From Lepiota brunneoincarnata (lineage: Eukaryota > Basidiomycota > Agaricomycetes > Agaricales > Agaricaceae): 64,000 nucleotides of DNA. A model generated the notes under the pieces. It was not told the DNA's origin and ran no database searches. It saw only the letters and a program-made list of their open reading frames with translations. This document shows positions 21,785 to 33,173 of this stretch, piece after piece. Each line of letters opens with the position of its first letter. Within the stretch, counting starts at the first letter, position 1. The DNA lies in the NCBI GenBank assembly GCA_023014365.1, contig JAEBUN010000009.1, positions 682,001 through 746,000 on the forward strand, in the 5' to 3' direction. A program made the position numbers and the translations under genes.

Positions 21785-23585
21785 ATGTCCAAACGCAGCT
21801 CTCCCCCGCTGCATCTGCCCCCAGCAAAGCGTCTGCACACAGGCTATACCACGCGCCCGGACAGACTTCTTACCCTCATAAACTCCCTCTATGACGAACT
21901 CATCCTTACCATCTTTTCATATTTATCCTGGGTGGATCTGTGTACTGCCCAGTTAATTAACAGAAACTGGTCCCGGCTCGCCGTTGACAACGAGCTTTGG
22001 AGAAAACAGTACCTCCAAGTGTACGGAAAGCCGCGTCTGCGCGGTACCAGGGGCTTTCTCGGGCGTTTGGACGGCAAGGAAGTCAAGTCTCTGCCAGCCA
22101 GAGGCCGAGCGCACGAGCACAAAAACTGGAAGTGGATGTTTCGAATAAGCTCCAACTGGAAAAAGGGTTCGCATCTCCTCTAGATCTCTCTCTTCACGTT
22201 TCTGAACCGCTGCGCTCCAGGACGTTGTTCCGTGCAGGAGTTCCCCTGTTTCCTCAGGCCAATCTCACCTCCATCTGACGCTTCAAGTTCCAAAGGGGAT
22301 TACCATTCCCATCTGCTATTGGCTGGTCCCCTAACAATAACAGCCTCTTCGCGTCCTTCTTATGAACCCATCATCTATATCTCTGGCCCCATAGAGTCAC
22401 GGTCTCTCATCTGCAAACCGAGACAAAGCGCCTATTGTAACATAACGGCATTGGCCATTGACCAATCTCCTCCGATCTCTGGTAACTTTGGGGTAATTTC
22501 GTTCCTATCCACCGGAGAGTTCTTAGGTTATCAGTTCAACTACAATCTTTCGTCAGTTCCCCCGCAAATATTCAGCCACACCGCCGGGCGAGGCCACCCA
22601 CATCCAGTCACCCAAGCCGCCTACCATCACCCCTTGCTAGTGACCCTCTCGAAAGGCTTTACAATCTCGTTGTATAATCTTGAATCTGACACCGTCAGGC
22701 CTACCCAAACTTTGTCATCTTTTACCTCCTTTCCCCCTGTTTCCCTGGTGCTCTCCACTCCATCTCCGAGCATGTACAAGCTGGTCCTTGCGTACGCCAT
22801 CCCAGTATACCCAAGCCACTGGACCGCAGGCGCAACAGAGTTAATTATATCTGGATCCGAAGTGGTGACCACAGCTTCAGCTACCGCCCTATCATCAAGC
22901 TTCCCTTCAGCCAAAAACCCATCCCGGAGTGGAGAATTGACGGTGTTTAGCACTCGCAGTGCTCGCGCCGTTGATGTTCCCTTCGATTGGATTGATGAAC
23001 GTAAGCTCCGGATCATGCGTGAGCAGTGGGGCCGTAAGGTCACCCGTGTCGCAGACATTCAAACCGACGGCAAATGGGTGATCCTTGCACCCTGGTGACC
23101 AGCTCTCAGCCCTCGAACGACACTTGTCCCCGCCATTATCTACCCCTAGATCCCTGGGCTTTTCAACCAATCTTGGAACCAACATGACTGGAAACATCAT
23201 CGCGACGGATACACCCATTGCTCCACCTTTACACTCCCCAACAAGTCTTCAGCTTTATCGCCTATTTTTTCCCCCTCGATGCTCGATAACTTCGTCTCTG
23301 CCGAGGCTCAGCTTCGTGCGAACTTTGCACGGTCAAACTGGCCCTATCGCAGCGCTTGCATTGTCCGATGGACGCTGCGTCAGTTTGGGCTTTAACGGAA
23401 GCATTTGGGTATGGGACCTAGAATTGGGAACAGGTGTTGAAGTCGCTGCCGCGAATCTATCATCTATTCATAGCTTGGTCTTTGGACCGGGTGCCGAACC
23501 TATCAGAGGATCTGTTTCGTTTGATGAGAGAAGACTCATAATTGCCCAGGGCGATAACGTGGTTGTCCGGAGGTTTGATATCTAA
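21785..23585 (+). CDS. F-box/WD-repeat protein (apparent frameshift near the 3' end)
   Basis: Two exons (21785-22166, 22221-23585). The N-terminus contains an F-box, SLYDELILTIFSYLSWVDLC...INRNWSRLA..ELWRKQY, expected to bind Skp1 in an SCF ubiquitin ligase. The rest looks like a WD40 propeller of about 420 residues; clear repeats are WKWMFRISSNWKKGRCSV after the F-box and GQTGPIAALALSDG...GSIWVWDLELG near the end. The substrate is unknown. The frame changes once without a plausible intron: the first frame stops just after KWVILAP at about 23098, while the second frame continues GDQLSALERHLSPP to the stop at 23585. Removing one C from the run at 23090-23092 restores a continuous protein, so an extra base is suspected. 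Confidence 0.75.
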
Positions 23586-24755
23586 CAGCACGCTGAAAGT
23601 TTACGGCCCTGCGTTAGACCCCAGATGATCCTTCCTATCGCCTGGGATCCATATGTTCAATCCTCTTCGTGCACCTTCCACCGAGCCAGCTATTCAATCT
23701 ACCCTGAAGGCTTGATCTTATATTGATGTTGTGTTGTATTGTCGCTAGTTACGGAATGATCATACGATGATATAACCCTATCCTGCCCATGGGTCACTTT
23801 GCATTCTATTAGTGATTCCGCAGATCTATTCCCGCCCCATCTATGTCCACCATTGCCGCCCACTTCCTTGTCAATCTCAAAGCTTTCGCCCCGACCATAA
23901 CCAGCGGGGCAATGCATAGGCAATCGCAAATCTAACGGCCATCTCACCATGAAGAATTCTGCCGATGTCCGGCTTGTTGCTTCGTGGGATGGACAGCTCG
24001 TGGAACCTCGAGGATGGCTGACTATTTTCCCACTTCATATAATCAGTCTGTCTGGGTGCTGACTGCCCACATCTCAAGGACTGATCGTGCGCATGGCTTG
24101 TGCATGTTAACTGCACAGATCACAGAAACATGGATTTTGCCCGTTGAATCTGCGTTCGCGGCAACAACATCTGGAAGGCTGCGGCGCTTTGCGCAGTCAC
24201 CTTTGCATCCTGGATGCATGGGGTCGTCTTGCAGTGCAAATGGTCATCAAGAACCTGTAACAAACATTTATTCTGTACGTGAGTTATCTATTTCTCTAAT
24301 ACTCGTGGTCTGTTTCCCTGGACCCATATGGTTCAAAGCTTCTCGCCTGTACCTCAGCGTCCGGGATGCGAATAGGCCAATACCACGTGCAGTTAGACCT
24401 ATTTTCGTCCCTGAGCCAGTTTCCAAGTCCGCGAATATCGTTTGAGCCTCTTCACTTAGCATGGACTATCCGAGTCTATCTGAATTTTCACGGATCGACC
24501 CGTTACTCAGGCATTGGAGCCACAGGGGTGGACAAAGATAATATCCCTTGAGCTATATAGAATGTGCTGTGGGTGCGCTTCAATCCAAGCTCGATTTTTT
24601 ATATTTCTTCCAGGCCCCTACCACTCTCTTACACCTGTTCGACAAGGCTGTTGGCCGATTGAAAGGGCCTTAATAACTTTTCCCTCGCCCTCGTTGCTTC
24701 TTGTGCTGTCCAGCGACCTTAACGACGAATTGGCTCCCTGGTTCCTGTCACGTAC
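23586..24755. other. Intergenic, no gene recognised
   Basis: No supportable gene on either strand. The plus frame at 23984-24445 and minus frame at 23877-24116 have no family motifs. Promoter of the velvet gene presumably lies at the right end. Confidence 0.4.
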
Positions 24756-26453
24756 ATGGCCGTTCAACCCCAATATCAAGATCAGCACCATCTGCCCGGT
24801 GCAGATGGGGACGCACTCGTGAATCAACTCATTGGGCAACCGGTTACCCTTACCGCTGGCCAGTTCGCAGGACATACCGTTCGTGTCGAACTTGAGGAAC
24901 TGCAAAAGGCCAATTCAGGCAGAAAGTTTGTCTTTTTCTGGTCTCCTAATCTCCTATCACCATACCGGGCGGCGTTGACAGTAGTTGACACCCGTGCGCA
25001 GGTACGCTAAAGTAGATCGCCGGCCCCTCGACCCTCCTCCCACTGTTCTGTTTCGCCTTTTCTATGTCCACAATAGGGGAACCGACAAAGAATTGGAGAA
25101 GGAAGTCGGCAACTACGAGTAAGCAGCTTCCCCGCTTCTCTTCCTTGTTGGGCACCAACATAATTTGGGCTGATAGAGAGGTCAAGACCAGTGGCTTGCT
25201 CTGTACCATTGATCTCTTCCCTGTCCCCGACAACGTCATGGACAACAATATCCCGGTGCCACCCTCAACGAGGGTTTCCGGAATTCCTGACTTTGCAGCC
25301 TACCCTCCATCGCAAACCCCTTCGACAACGCCTTCTCCTGGCGCTGGAACCATAAACCCACGCGCGGCCCGCGTGTCGCCAGCAAATACTTCCCCTTTTG
25401 AGCTCACTAGCACAGGGGCTTTAAAACTAAATTATAGCTCCTCAATTAATCCAAATGAGAACACATTCACTTATTTTCCCCGTTATCCATTTACCACACC
25501 TGACCACAGAGAGCAATGCTGCCCCGCGTATGTTACCTTTTCAGATTCCCCGTCGACAACCCATGTTGGGGCAACTCAATGAGGCTGAGCCTCCTAATGA
25601 CATCGTCCTGCGGATCGGCAACCACCTTGTTACTGAGTCGTCGAAGCTCACGCCCGCGCTCGTGGGAGAGAAGGTTGTAGAGGTTGTGCCGATTGATCAT
25701 GGGGGCAAGAAACGTCTGATGTTTGTTTTTGCGGTACGATCTCTTCATTTCTCTACTTCTCAGTAAAATCCAGCTTGATGGCTCATGGCTCATGTACTAT
25801 GCGTTCTCCTACCCCCCCCCCCCTCTCTTATGGCATTGCTGCCGCACGGTATAACTTGGGGACTTCTATCAACTTATTACCTCCCTCTGTTTTCGATGCA
25901 CGGGGACCTCCATTCTCGCCGCACTTTACGCGCTGCTTACTCCACCGCTGCATGACTCTGGCATGCTACGGCGATGTCCATTTGTCCTCTCTTGGTGTGG
26001 CCTCTGGGCGTCTGCAGGACTTGGCAGTGCGGCGCGAGGGGACATTTATCCTCCGTTACCGAGCCTTTGACCTATACCCGTCCACCTCCTGGAGACCAGG
26101 ACAGTCCGATCTTGGCGGAGTTGTATGGAGGACCGTTTAGGGTGTACTCGACCAGGGAGTTTCCTGGGCTCGAGCCGTCGACGGACCTAACTCGGGTTTG
26201 TAATTCTGTCTTTTCGTCGTTTGTGGCCTACCCTCTGACTTGGACTCTTATTGTTCTGGTTCACGGCTTTTTTTGTTGTTGCACTATTTGGCCCCTTTAA
26301 TGCTGTTTGTTGGGTTTTGCGGCTGTTGGGGTTATACGTACCCCATATTTCTTGGGCCAATAGATTCTGTCGCAGAATGGGGTTCGTGTTACTCTGCGTG
26401 ATGCGGAGCGGAAGTCGAAGAAAAGAGGGGAGTCGGGAGGCGGGAGAGACTAG
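24756..26453 (+). CDS. Velvet-domain transcriptional regulator (VosA/VelB/VelC group)
   Basis: Velvet proteins couple development to secondary metabolism and bind DNA through an NF-kB-like fold. Visible blocks in order are: PVTLTAGQFAGHTVRVELE, GRKYAKVDRRPLDPPPTVLF, KTSGLLCTIDLFPVPDN, a Pro/Ser/Thr-rich insert of about 100 residues, LRIGNHLVTESSKLTPALVG, GKKRLMFVFA, DLAVRREGTFILRYRAFDLY, AELYGGPFRVYSTREFPGLE and PSTDLTR. The last exon, NGVRVTLRDAERKSKKRG, ends at TAG 26451-26453. Introns: about 24928-25001, 25123-25180, 25734-26017 (284 bp, long for this window) and about 26197-26371. Two frame changes lack introns and are repaired by dropping one C, in 25478-25481 or 25522-25525 and in 26077-26079. 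Which velvet subtype it is cannot be settled; the large insert resembles VosA/VelC-like proteins of basidiomycetes. Confidence 0.85.
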
Positions 26454-26709
26454 ACGTACCAAGAGGGGATCAGCCCCTGTATGATACCCGCATATGACTC
26501 GCTTTCACATTGCAGCAGATACTTGTTTTGTTTCGTCTTCATTGCTTCATCGGTAGAACGGACCGCCAAATCGCTGCCATCTGATTGGTTCCCAATATTA
26601 GGTGCATACTAGGTAGTGTTTGGAAGAACTGATCTTGGCAAATAACCCCACGTGTTGTTAATCTTATGCACCATATCGCCGATTCGGGTAAGTATCCAAC
26701 CCAGCGCTT
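26454..26709. other. Intergenic between velvet and Ten1-like genes
   Basis: About 250 bases, no gene seen; likely 3' flank of velvet and promoter of the next gene. Confidence 0.4.
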
Positions 26710-27269
26710 ATGTCCGACTGGCATAAACACAAACGGAACCGAGTCAAGAAAATGCCCCAACCAGAACACGGTATTCCAGTTGCACTATCCAAGGTCGATG
26801 AGCGCATGGTCGGAAAAAAGCTGCGTCTCGTGGGGAGGTAGGGTTTTACCCCTAGGCTGTTGCCGATAAGGGAAGACTCATCACCTCCAGGATGCTATGG
26901 TATGAGGCTACGTTGGGGCTCGTGGCCCTCGTACATGGTGATCGGGCCGTGGTTGTGGATGTCTCGCTCTGTGTTGGTGCAGAGTCTGGCACATGGGTAC
27001 GAGAACACCTGTGTCAGCTTGTCGTCTTGGGATATTTGGAAAAGTATGAGGTAAATTACTCGTAAATCCGCATTGGCGATGGGTTTTGATTAATCGATTA
27101 TTATTGTTGTGCTTCGTTTAAATAGGGCGCACTCCCGATACAACCCGCCCCTGAACCTGGCCCTGCGCCCGCGATCAATCCTCATGTTGTACTCCGTGCA
27201 GTCCTTGTTATACCCGACAACACTCTGAACATTGGGGAATACAACTCTTTCTTAACAGAGGAGCTCTAA
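26710..27269 (+). CDS. Ten1-like OB-fold protein, putative CST telomere-complex subunit
   Basis: Three exons (26710-26837, 26891-27050, 27126-27269) with GT-AG introns of 53 and 75 bp join in consistent phase to a protein of about 143 residues. It starts MSDWHKHKRNRVKK, or at the in-frame ATG at 26752 (MPQPEHGIPVALSKVDER), which is the better family fit. The core reads MVGKKLRLVGRMLWYEATLG, LVALVHGDRAVVVDVSLCVG, SGTWVREHLCQLVVLGYLEK, then after a Pro-rich loop INPHVVLRAVLVIPDNTLNI. The pattern of GKKLRLVGR, a short loop, xALVxxxDxAVxVDxSxCL, VxVLGxLE and a closing VLRAVLV strand is that of a small OB fold like Ten1, which caps telomeres with Stn1 and Ctc1/Cdc13. Ten1 is very divergent in sequence, so the name is an inference. 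No full-length open frame marks this gene. Confidence 0.55.
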
Positions 27270-28193
27270 TAAAATGGTAGAGGCATTGAAACAGCAATCT
27301 TTTTTTTTTTTTTTTTTTTGGCGCCACCCGAAAAGCGGTGGAGAAAGGAGATTCTCATCGTAAATGAAGTGAGGGTCGCACTCTACAACAACTCGCATCA
27401 ACACGAGGATGGTGTGTTTGTATTCATGTAACGATACCAAAGGAAGGGAATGTGTGGTGGGAAGAAGTCTCGCGAAGATCCATACTTGCAACGTTTTTCA
27501 TGGGTGCTATTAGCTCGGCGGAAGAGGCGGGACGGGAGCACCCGCGTGATCATGCGACGATTTGCCGGTGGAGCTTCTCGCTGCTCGGGCAGTCTTGATG
27601 CGTGTTCTGCTGTCGTGTATAAATGAGTATTGAGCCCCCGCTTGGAGGAGATTGGCGGTTGGAGGCGGGGGATGTGTGCGAGAGGAGTCGCAGTGCAGAA
27701 GGCATGATGACATTGGGATATATTATTAATCAGGAAATTGACCGGATCGGCGTCTACCTGTTGTAGATCTCGGACTAGATTAGGTGATCTCTGGTGTGAT
27801 CTCTGCATTGCAGTGGCACAGTTACAGTGCTGGACGACAGTGGGCTTGGCTGGATAGGCTGGCTGGCTATTAGTGTGCTCGTACTGGAGGGAAGAAGCCA
27901 GGATGTGGATGGGAGGGAAGATTCCCACGAGAATAGAGCCGAGGCGTGAAAACCGAAAAAGGAAGTTGCGCCAGTGTCGAGCATTCACTGTGACCCGAGT
28001 CCCACTTGTGCCAGTTCTCTTATAACTCTTCCCACAGCACTCCAGCCACCAGCCCAGTCCTCTCTCGTCCTCCCCATCCTCAGCACCCTCCACCTTCCTT
28101 GTCAGCCCCCACGGCCGCTAGCTCCGGTCTCTCCGTGACCAGCTCCGCACTCATCGCGAGTTCCCCTCTGTACTAAGCCCACCCAGATTGTTC
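27270..28193. other. Intergenic with T20 tract and pyrimidine-rich promoter
   Basis: No gene recognised. Contains 20 consecutive T at 27300-27319. The stretch 27990-28190 is C/T-rich and is the probable promoter and leader of the next gene. A 231-codon minus-strand frame (27398-28093) is low in family features and is treated as chance. Confidence 0.45.
27300..27319. repeat. T20 homopolymer
   Basis: Twenty consecutive T, 30 bp after the stop of the Ten1-like gene. Confidence 0.95.
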
Positions 28194-29654
28194 ATGCACA
28201 CTGGCCCAGGTCTATCTCCCTCCCACTCCGTTGCCCAGATCGTAACTGCTACAGACACCATAGCGACATCTTCGTCGCAGGTCTATCCTCGCCCCCACCA
28301 CTCTTCCTCCCTCATGCACGCAGTGCCACGCACGATTACTGCCTACTCACCCTTTGCCCCGTGTAGAGGCGAACGCAGAAACTACCTTTCCAGCACCAAA
28401 TACCCCACCTCTGTTCCACGCAGGACGCAGATATCCCCCGGCGTTTGGTCAGATGGCAAGGATCGAGTCCTCTCTGCCGCCTACCCACCCGTCCAGCTCT
28501 TCCTCGCCGAGGCACGCTCCACCCTCAAACAACCTGTTGCTTCAGATGAGGTCATCTTCACCCTTGCAGCTCTCGAGGTCTTTTATAAACCAGGCGATCC
28601 TGCCCACTGGATATTCTGGAATGATGAGAAAAAGCACCAGACGGCGGAGGTTGTAACACGCATCGCCCGTAAGCCCCTTCTCTCACCTCGTCCAATCGGC
28701 CCAAGATCTCACTCTTCCCTTTTGCCTTCAGTACAACAGCCTCCTCTTATTCGCTCTCCCGTTGCATGGAATGGCACAAACGAGTATCTATCCATTCTCG
28801 CAAACCACCATGGCTCCACTTACCGCCATGTTTATGAGTCTCAGCTTTGGTACGAGAAGCTCGTACCGCCAAAGTCTTCTGCCGCCCCAAAGGCACTGAA
28901 TCTAAGAAAACGCAAGCCCAACCCTGGTGCCTTTAGAGAGCCCTCAAAGAGCCCTGGCCCAGAGGACAATGACCCGGTCGAGGAACCCCTTCGTAAAAAA
29001 GCCAAGTCCAAGCCCATTGCGAGTCCAGAGCCTTCTACGATCGCGCATAAGGGCTCTTTGGACGCTGCTGAAAGCTCCACCCCTAGCAAGATCCAAAAGC
29101 CCAGCTCTGCCTCATCACCCGATAACAATTCCCACGAAAACACCCCCCAACGTCCCGAAGCACCGGAACAGGACAGCACACCCATAGATGAGGCCGCTCA
29201 GCCTCGAGTGTCTACGCGAAATCGCAAGACAGTCCCCTCTCAAGCCGTCTCCAGTTCATCGCGCGCATCGTCCGTTTCCCCTCAGGATAATTCGGCCGCG
29301 CCTATGAACACTCATTCACGTAACCGATCTACATCACATGCATCCTCTCAGACCGTGGTGGCGTCGAATAGTAGCAGGCGATCTTCATCTGTCCTATCCG
29401 GATCTACTACAGTGGAAGGACAGGACACTGGGAAAGGCAAACAACCTGCCCGTAACAATGGTGATCAAGATGCGATGGAGAACGGCGATGCCCAGTCAGA
29501 CGAGGAGGGCATGGTCACTCGAGGACGAGCCTCTCGGGCCCGCGTCGATGTCTTAAAAGCGGGCTCGGAGGCAGAGATCGAGCGAGCGAAAAGTGGCAAA
29601 CAAGCGCCTCTTGTTGCGCGCGGTGGGGTGCAGAAAGCGAAGAGAAAGCCTTGA
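28194..29654 (+). CDS. Uncharacterised low-complexity protein, single exon
   Basis: Not recognised. One uninterrupted frame of about 486 codons from ATG 28194. Residues around 75-165 look folded: VQLFLAEARSTLKQPV, EVIFTLAALEVFYKPGDP and AHWIFWNDEKKHQTAEVV, then after a linker VAWNGTNEYLSILANHHG and YESQLWYEKL. The remainder, about 270 residues, is Ser/Pro/Lys-rich and disordered with basic clusters (LRKRKPNPG, LRKKAKSKP) that suggest nuclear localisation, and ends VTRGRASRARVDVL... and KAKRKP. The absence of introns is unusual in this window. The leader is C/T-rich. A chromatin or transcription role is possible but unsupported. Confidence 0.7.
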   Translation: MHTGPGLSPSHSVAQIVTATDTIATSSSQVYPRPHHSSSLMHAVPRTITAYSPFAPCRGERRNYLSSTKYPTSVPRRTQISPGVWSDGKDRVLSAAYPPVQLFLAEARSTLKQPVASDEVIFTLAALEVFYKPGDPAHWIFWNDEKKHQTAEVVTRIARKPLLSPRPIGPRSHSSLLPSVQQPPLIRSPVAWNGTNEYLSILANHHGSTYRHVYESQLWYEKLVPPKSSAAPKALNLRKRKPNPGAFREPSKSPGPEDNDPVEEPLRKKAKSKPIASPEPSTIAHKGSLDAAESSTPSKIQKPSSASSPDNNSHENTPQRPEAPEQDSTPIDEAAQPRVSTRNRKTVPSQAVSSSSRASSVSPQDNSAAPMNTHSRNRSTSHASSQTVVASNSSRRSSSVLSGSTTVEGQDTGKGKQPARNNGDQDAMENGDAQSDEEGMVTRGRASRARVDVLKAGSEAEIERAKSGKQAPLVARGGVQKAKRKP

Positions 29655-32323
29655 CAGGTATTATGGCTCCTCTCTTCGCTTGATCGACTTGGTTTCTCTT
29701 CTCAGCTTGACTCTATCCGGGGGATGGATGGAATGGAATTCAAAGGAAGCAGCAGCCTGTTGTATATGTACCATTGGACCCGACATTCCTCTTTCCGCTT
29801 TCTCTCTCGTAGTCTGTTCGCTCGCTCCATACATCGTTTCCGCTTTCTCGCCCACTTGTCCCAGTCATTTTCTCATATGTTATACACTTACATACACCCC
29901 CTAGTATTACCGTCATGCCGTCCCATACCTGGATATCATACCATGCCCTCGCTTTGGTATCTTCTTGTAAATCGAGTTGTATTTTTCTTGTATACGGCGG
30001 AATGACATGGATTTGCTGTGCAGTGATCTGGAAAGTCGCGTCTCCCGATCACATCATCAGACGCGTCGAGGAACGTGACCTCACCTCACGTGAATATGAC
30101 CGATTGGTGCTGTCACAAAAAGCTCGGGCCGGTCCCCATGCAGGTCCGCCTCGAAACAATTCAGCTTGTTTTTTGAGTTTTGTCAAAAGAGCTACTCGTC
30201 GTAGATTGGTATCAAAGGCGGTTGGGGATGTTGCAGAGCCACTGACATGTGTCCCTCCTATCGTTCCAGGAGTTGGCATATCTGTTCCCACAACAGTCAT
30301 TTTACATCACCCTCATTTCTTCTCAGACCAGACGTTTCCTAAAGAAAAACTCTTTTAAGAATCGCGCGCCCAAACTCCTGACCCGACGCAATGACGTTGA
30401 GGATCATCTGTTGGAGCTCAGGTTCGTAGACCGTTGGCCCGCAAATCCGGTAGGGTCACCGTCATAAGATGATGATCATCGTTCCGTCCGCGGAAAAAGA
30501 AAAAAGAAAGAAAATTAACAACGATGGGGAATTGAATTCAATTTGAGTGATATTTAGGTTTGAGCTTCAAGGAAGGGGGGCAGTGGGAAGAGGCTGGTTG
30601 GCTGGGCCAGCAAGCGGGGCAGTGTTGATGGAATTACGACGACTCGGGAATACTGATCAGCTTGTAGCACGAGTAGTATACTATATGAAGGAATGTGTGC
30701 TTCGGGGTCTGTTGTGTGCTTTGGATATCTCACAGTTTAACGTAGGAATTGTCTCACCTGATTTTCCCTGGGATAATTTGGGCCTTCCCTCGGCTAAGAT
30801 ATAGTTCAGAGTCGGTCGGTGGAGAATAGCGTTGACCCCTGTGAGGTTGCTTTTTGCCATTGATACTGGGTTCTAGAGGGGTGTGCTACCATCTACAAAA
30901 GGTCAAAGTTGGTCGGTTGGGAGGGAAGGGGGGGCAGCATGTGCCATTGGTCTATAAAGCAGTCATGATTAAGAAGCGAGCACCCACGGGGTTATCTAGG
31001 ACGAAAGAAACGTGTCATTTAGCCATCCATGTCCGAGTGCTGGCCCTGATCCCTCTGACCACCGTGGGGCCCTTGGGGTCGGGAGAATGCGAGGGCGTCA
31101 CCTAAAGTTGGCACCTATCTCGCCTTTTTAATTTACTCAAGGCTGACTGCTTGTCCCATGCAAACGAGAACATAAATAGCTGACCACGACCAATCATATA
31201 TATCCCTATAAGCCATGATTGAGGAAGAACCTCCCAAATGACAATCATAACGGTCCGATCATTCTCCGCATCCCTGGAACATGCCTGATTACTGAGATGT
31301 TCGGATGTATTTATTTACACCTCGAACTCCCAAGGGTCACCCCGAAAGTCAAGGAAAGTGGCTTGGGGAACTGGCAAGTTCCCCGCCCGTCCTGTCACTT
31401 GTTCTCACTTAGCTGAAGGAATTCTAACCTTGTACCTCGCGGTGACGTTACATTCATTTCGCCGCCGCCATGAACTATCTATCGTTCTGCGAGGGGCACT
31501 CGAACTCGGATAGATACTCCTCCGCCGTTCGCCGGTGTCACACTGACGGTATGATCGAACGTTTCCGGAGAAAAGGATCTAGGACCTGTGGTTGTCCGTG
31601 TGACATTTTATCCGATGTGTGTATTGCCTACCGGCACTAGCACGCGGGGGGGGGGGGTCAAAGGCTGCCAGCAACTGCATGGACAATGGACGATGAGGCA
31701 TTGACCACAAGCTGGGGGATTATTGTGTCATGGACCCTTGACCAGCCGGAACGTTGGGGCCGTGAGTGGTATATCTCACGCCAGTTGGTCAAGTATTCCG
31801 GCAAGGTCTCTTGACAGATGATGCCCACTTGACTCTCCACTCTCAGCGGGATCTTCAGAAGCCCCCGGGCTCAAGGATGTCCTCCCAGCACATACCCGTC
31901 CATCGTCTCCCAGCCGCCCGGGTTTACGGTATGCAATTCTTAGGGTGACGATATACTTAGCGAGATCATGCGGGGATAGAAAGAGGCTGGCCTTGGCAGG
32001 TCCCTCCATGCACAAAATAGTCCAGTGATGGCATTTGAGACTTGATCGAGTTATTGCGTTCAAGCTATGCTTTGTGGTTCTGTAGCCGGCCATTCGTGAT
32101 TCATCCCGTCCGGTATGGACTTGTGCTAAACATTCTGGCAGACATCTTGGAAGCCGCGGCGGTGTGCAAAGTCACAGGTCAGTCCAGGTTTGATTGACTG
32201 ATCAAAGATCACAGGCACCACTCTTTGAACTTGAGAGAGAGAACAAACCGGCAAATCTATTCCATTGCAGCTTCTCATTCCCACTCCGGCTGGGCTAGGA
32301 ACCGCAAATCATGTAACAGCTCG

Positions 32324-32346
32324 CCCCCCCCCCCCCCCCCCCCCCC
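32324..32346. repeat. C23 homopolymer
   Basis: Twenty-three consecutive C. Long C runs are rare and unstable; the exact length may be unreliable. Confidence 0.9.
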
Positions 32347-33148
32347 TTCCCATCTTTGAGACAAAATACAACTGTGATATATTGGCATTCAAAGTGCTAC
32401 TTACTATCTTTCGGAGATAGAACGTCCGTTTCATCCGTAACGCGGGCTCGGAACTGGGCGAAACACCCAATGCTTTGGTAGATGGTGGCTGAGCGATTCT
32501 GAAACTAGATAAAACGTAAATGCTCTCTCTTGGCATATCGGTACGCACACGAGACCTCTTTCTTCAAACCTTCCGAACTCGTCATCGATGACTTATTTGA
32601 AGCGGCCTTCATCGTCCCAACCAGGCCAAGGATGATTATTATTTTTGGGATAGTTATGTTAGCCTAGATACTAATCCTTATGCTTGGTGGCAAAGACACT
32701 CCATCCACTCCGCTTTGAGAAGATATACTATCCCAAAGGTGGCACAATTAACATTGCAATCGCCCCTCCCCCCTAGCAACACATCTCTCGGCCGAAAGGT
32801 TATACAGCAAGTGCTCGTGGTGTTGAGTGAGGGGGTAGTACTGCCAATACCGGTATTACAGGTTGCCGTACCTACCACCCTACCAATCGCCCCTGGGGGG
32901 ACCTGAAGAGGAAGAAGCAGGAGAGCTGTGGCTGTTGGTGCCTCCTTCATTCAACACGACACGGTAAGTCTGGAATTCCGAGCCGTCGGGCGTCTTGTTG
33001 CGTGACACGAGTCAGACCCCTCTTCCTAGCGTCAGATACATACATGTCTTCGCGAAGAGAAGCTAAAAAAGGTACGGCGCTTGGTGTACGAGACTTGAGG
33101 TGGACTCAATCCTTAGCAGTACTGCACAAGCGAGGGGCTGGATGGCTC

Positions 33149-33173
33149 AGCCCCCAATGGAAAATTGGGGGCT
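33149..33173. repeat. Short perfect inverted repeat (hairpin)
   Basis: AGCCCCCAAT at 33149-33158 pairs perfectly with ATTGGGGGCT at 33164-33173 around a five-base loop (GGAAA). No gene is seen next to it, so its role is unknown. Confidence 0.8.

Noticed and set aside
27398..28093. 231-codon minus-strand frame
   Set aside because: Falls in the pyrimidine-rich promoter of the next gene and shows no domain.
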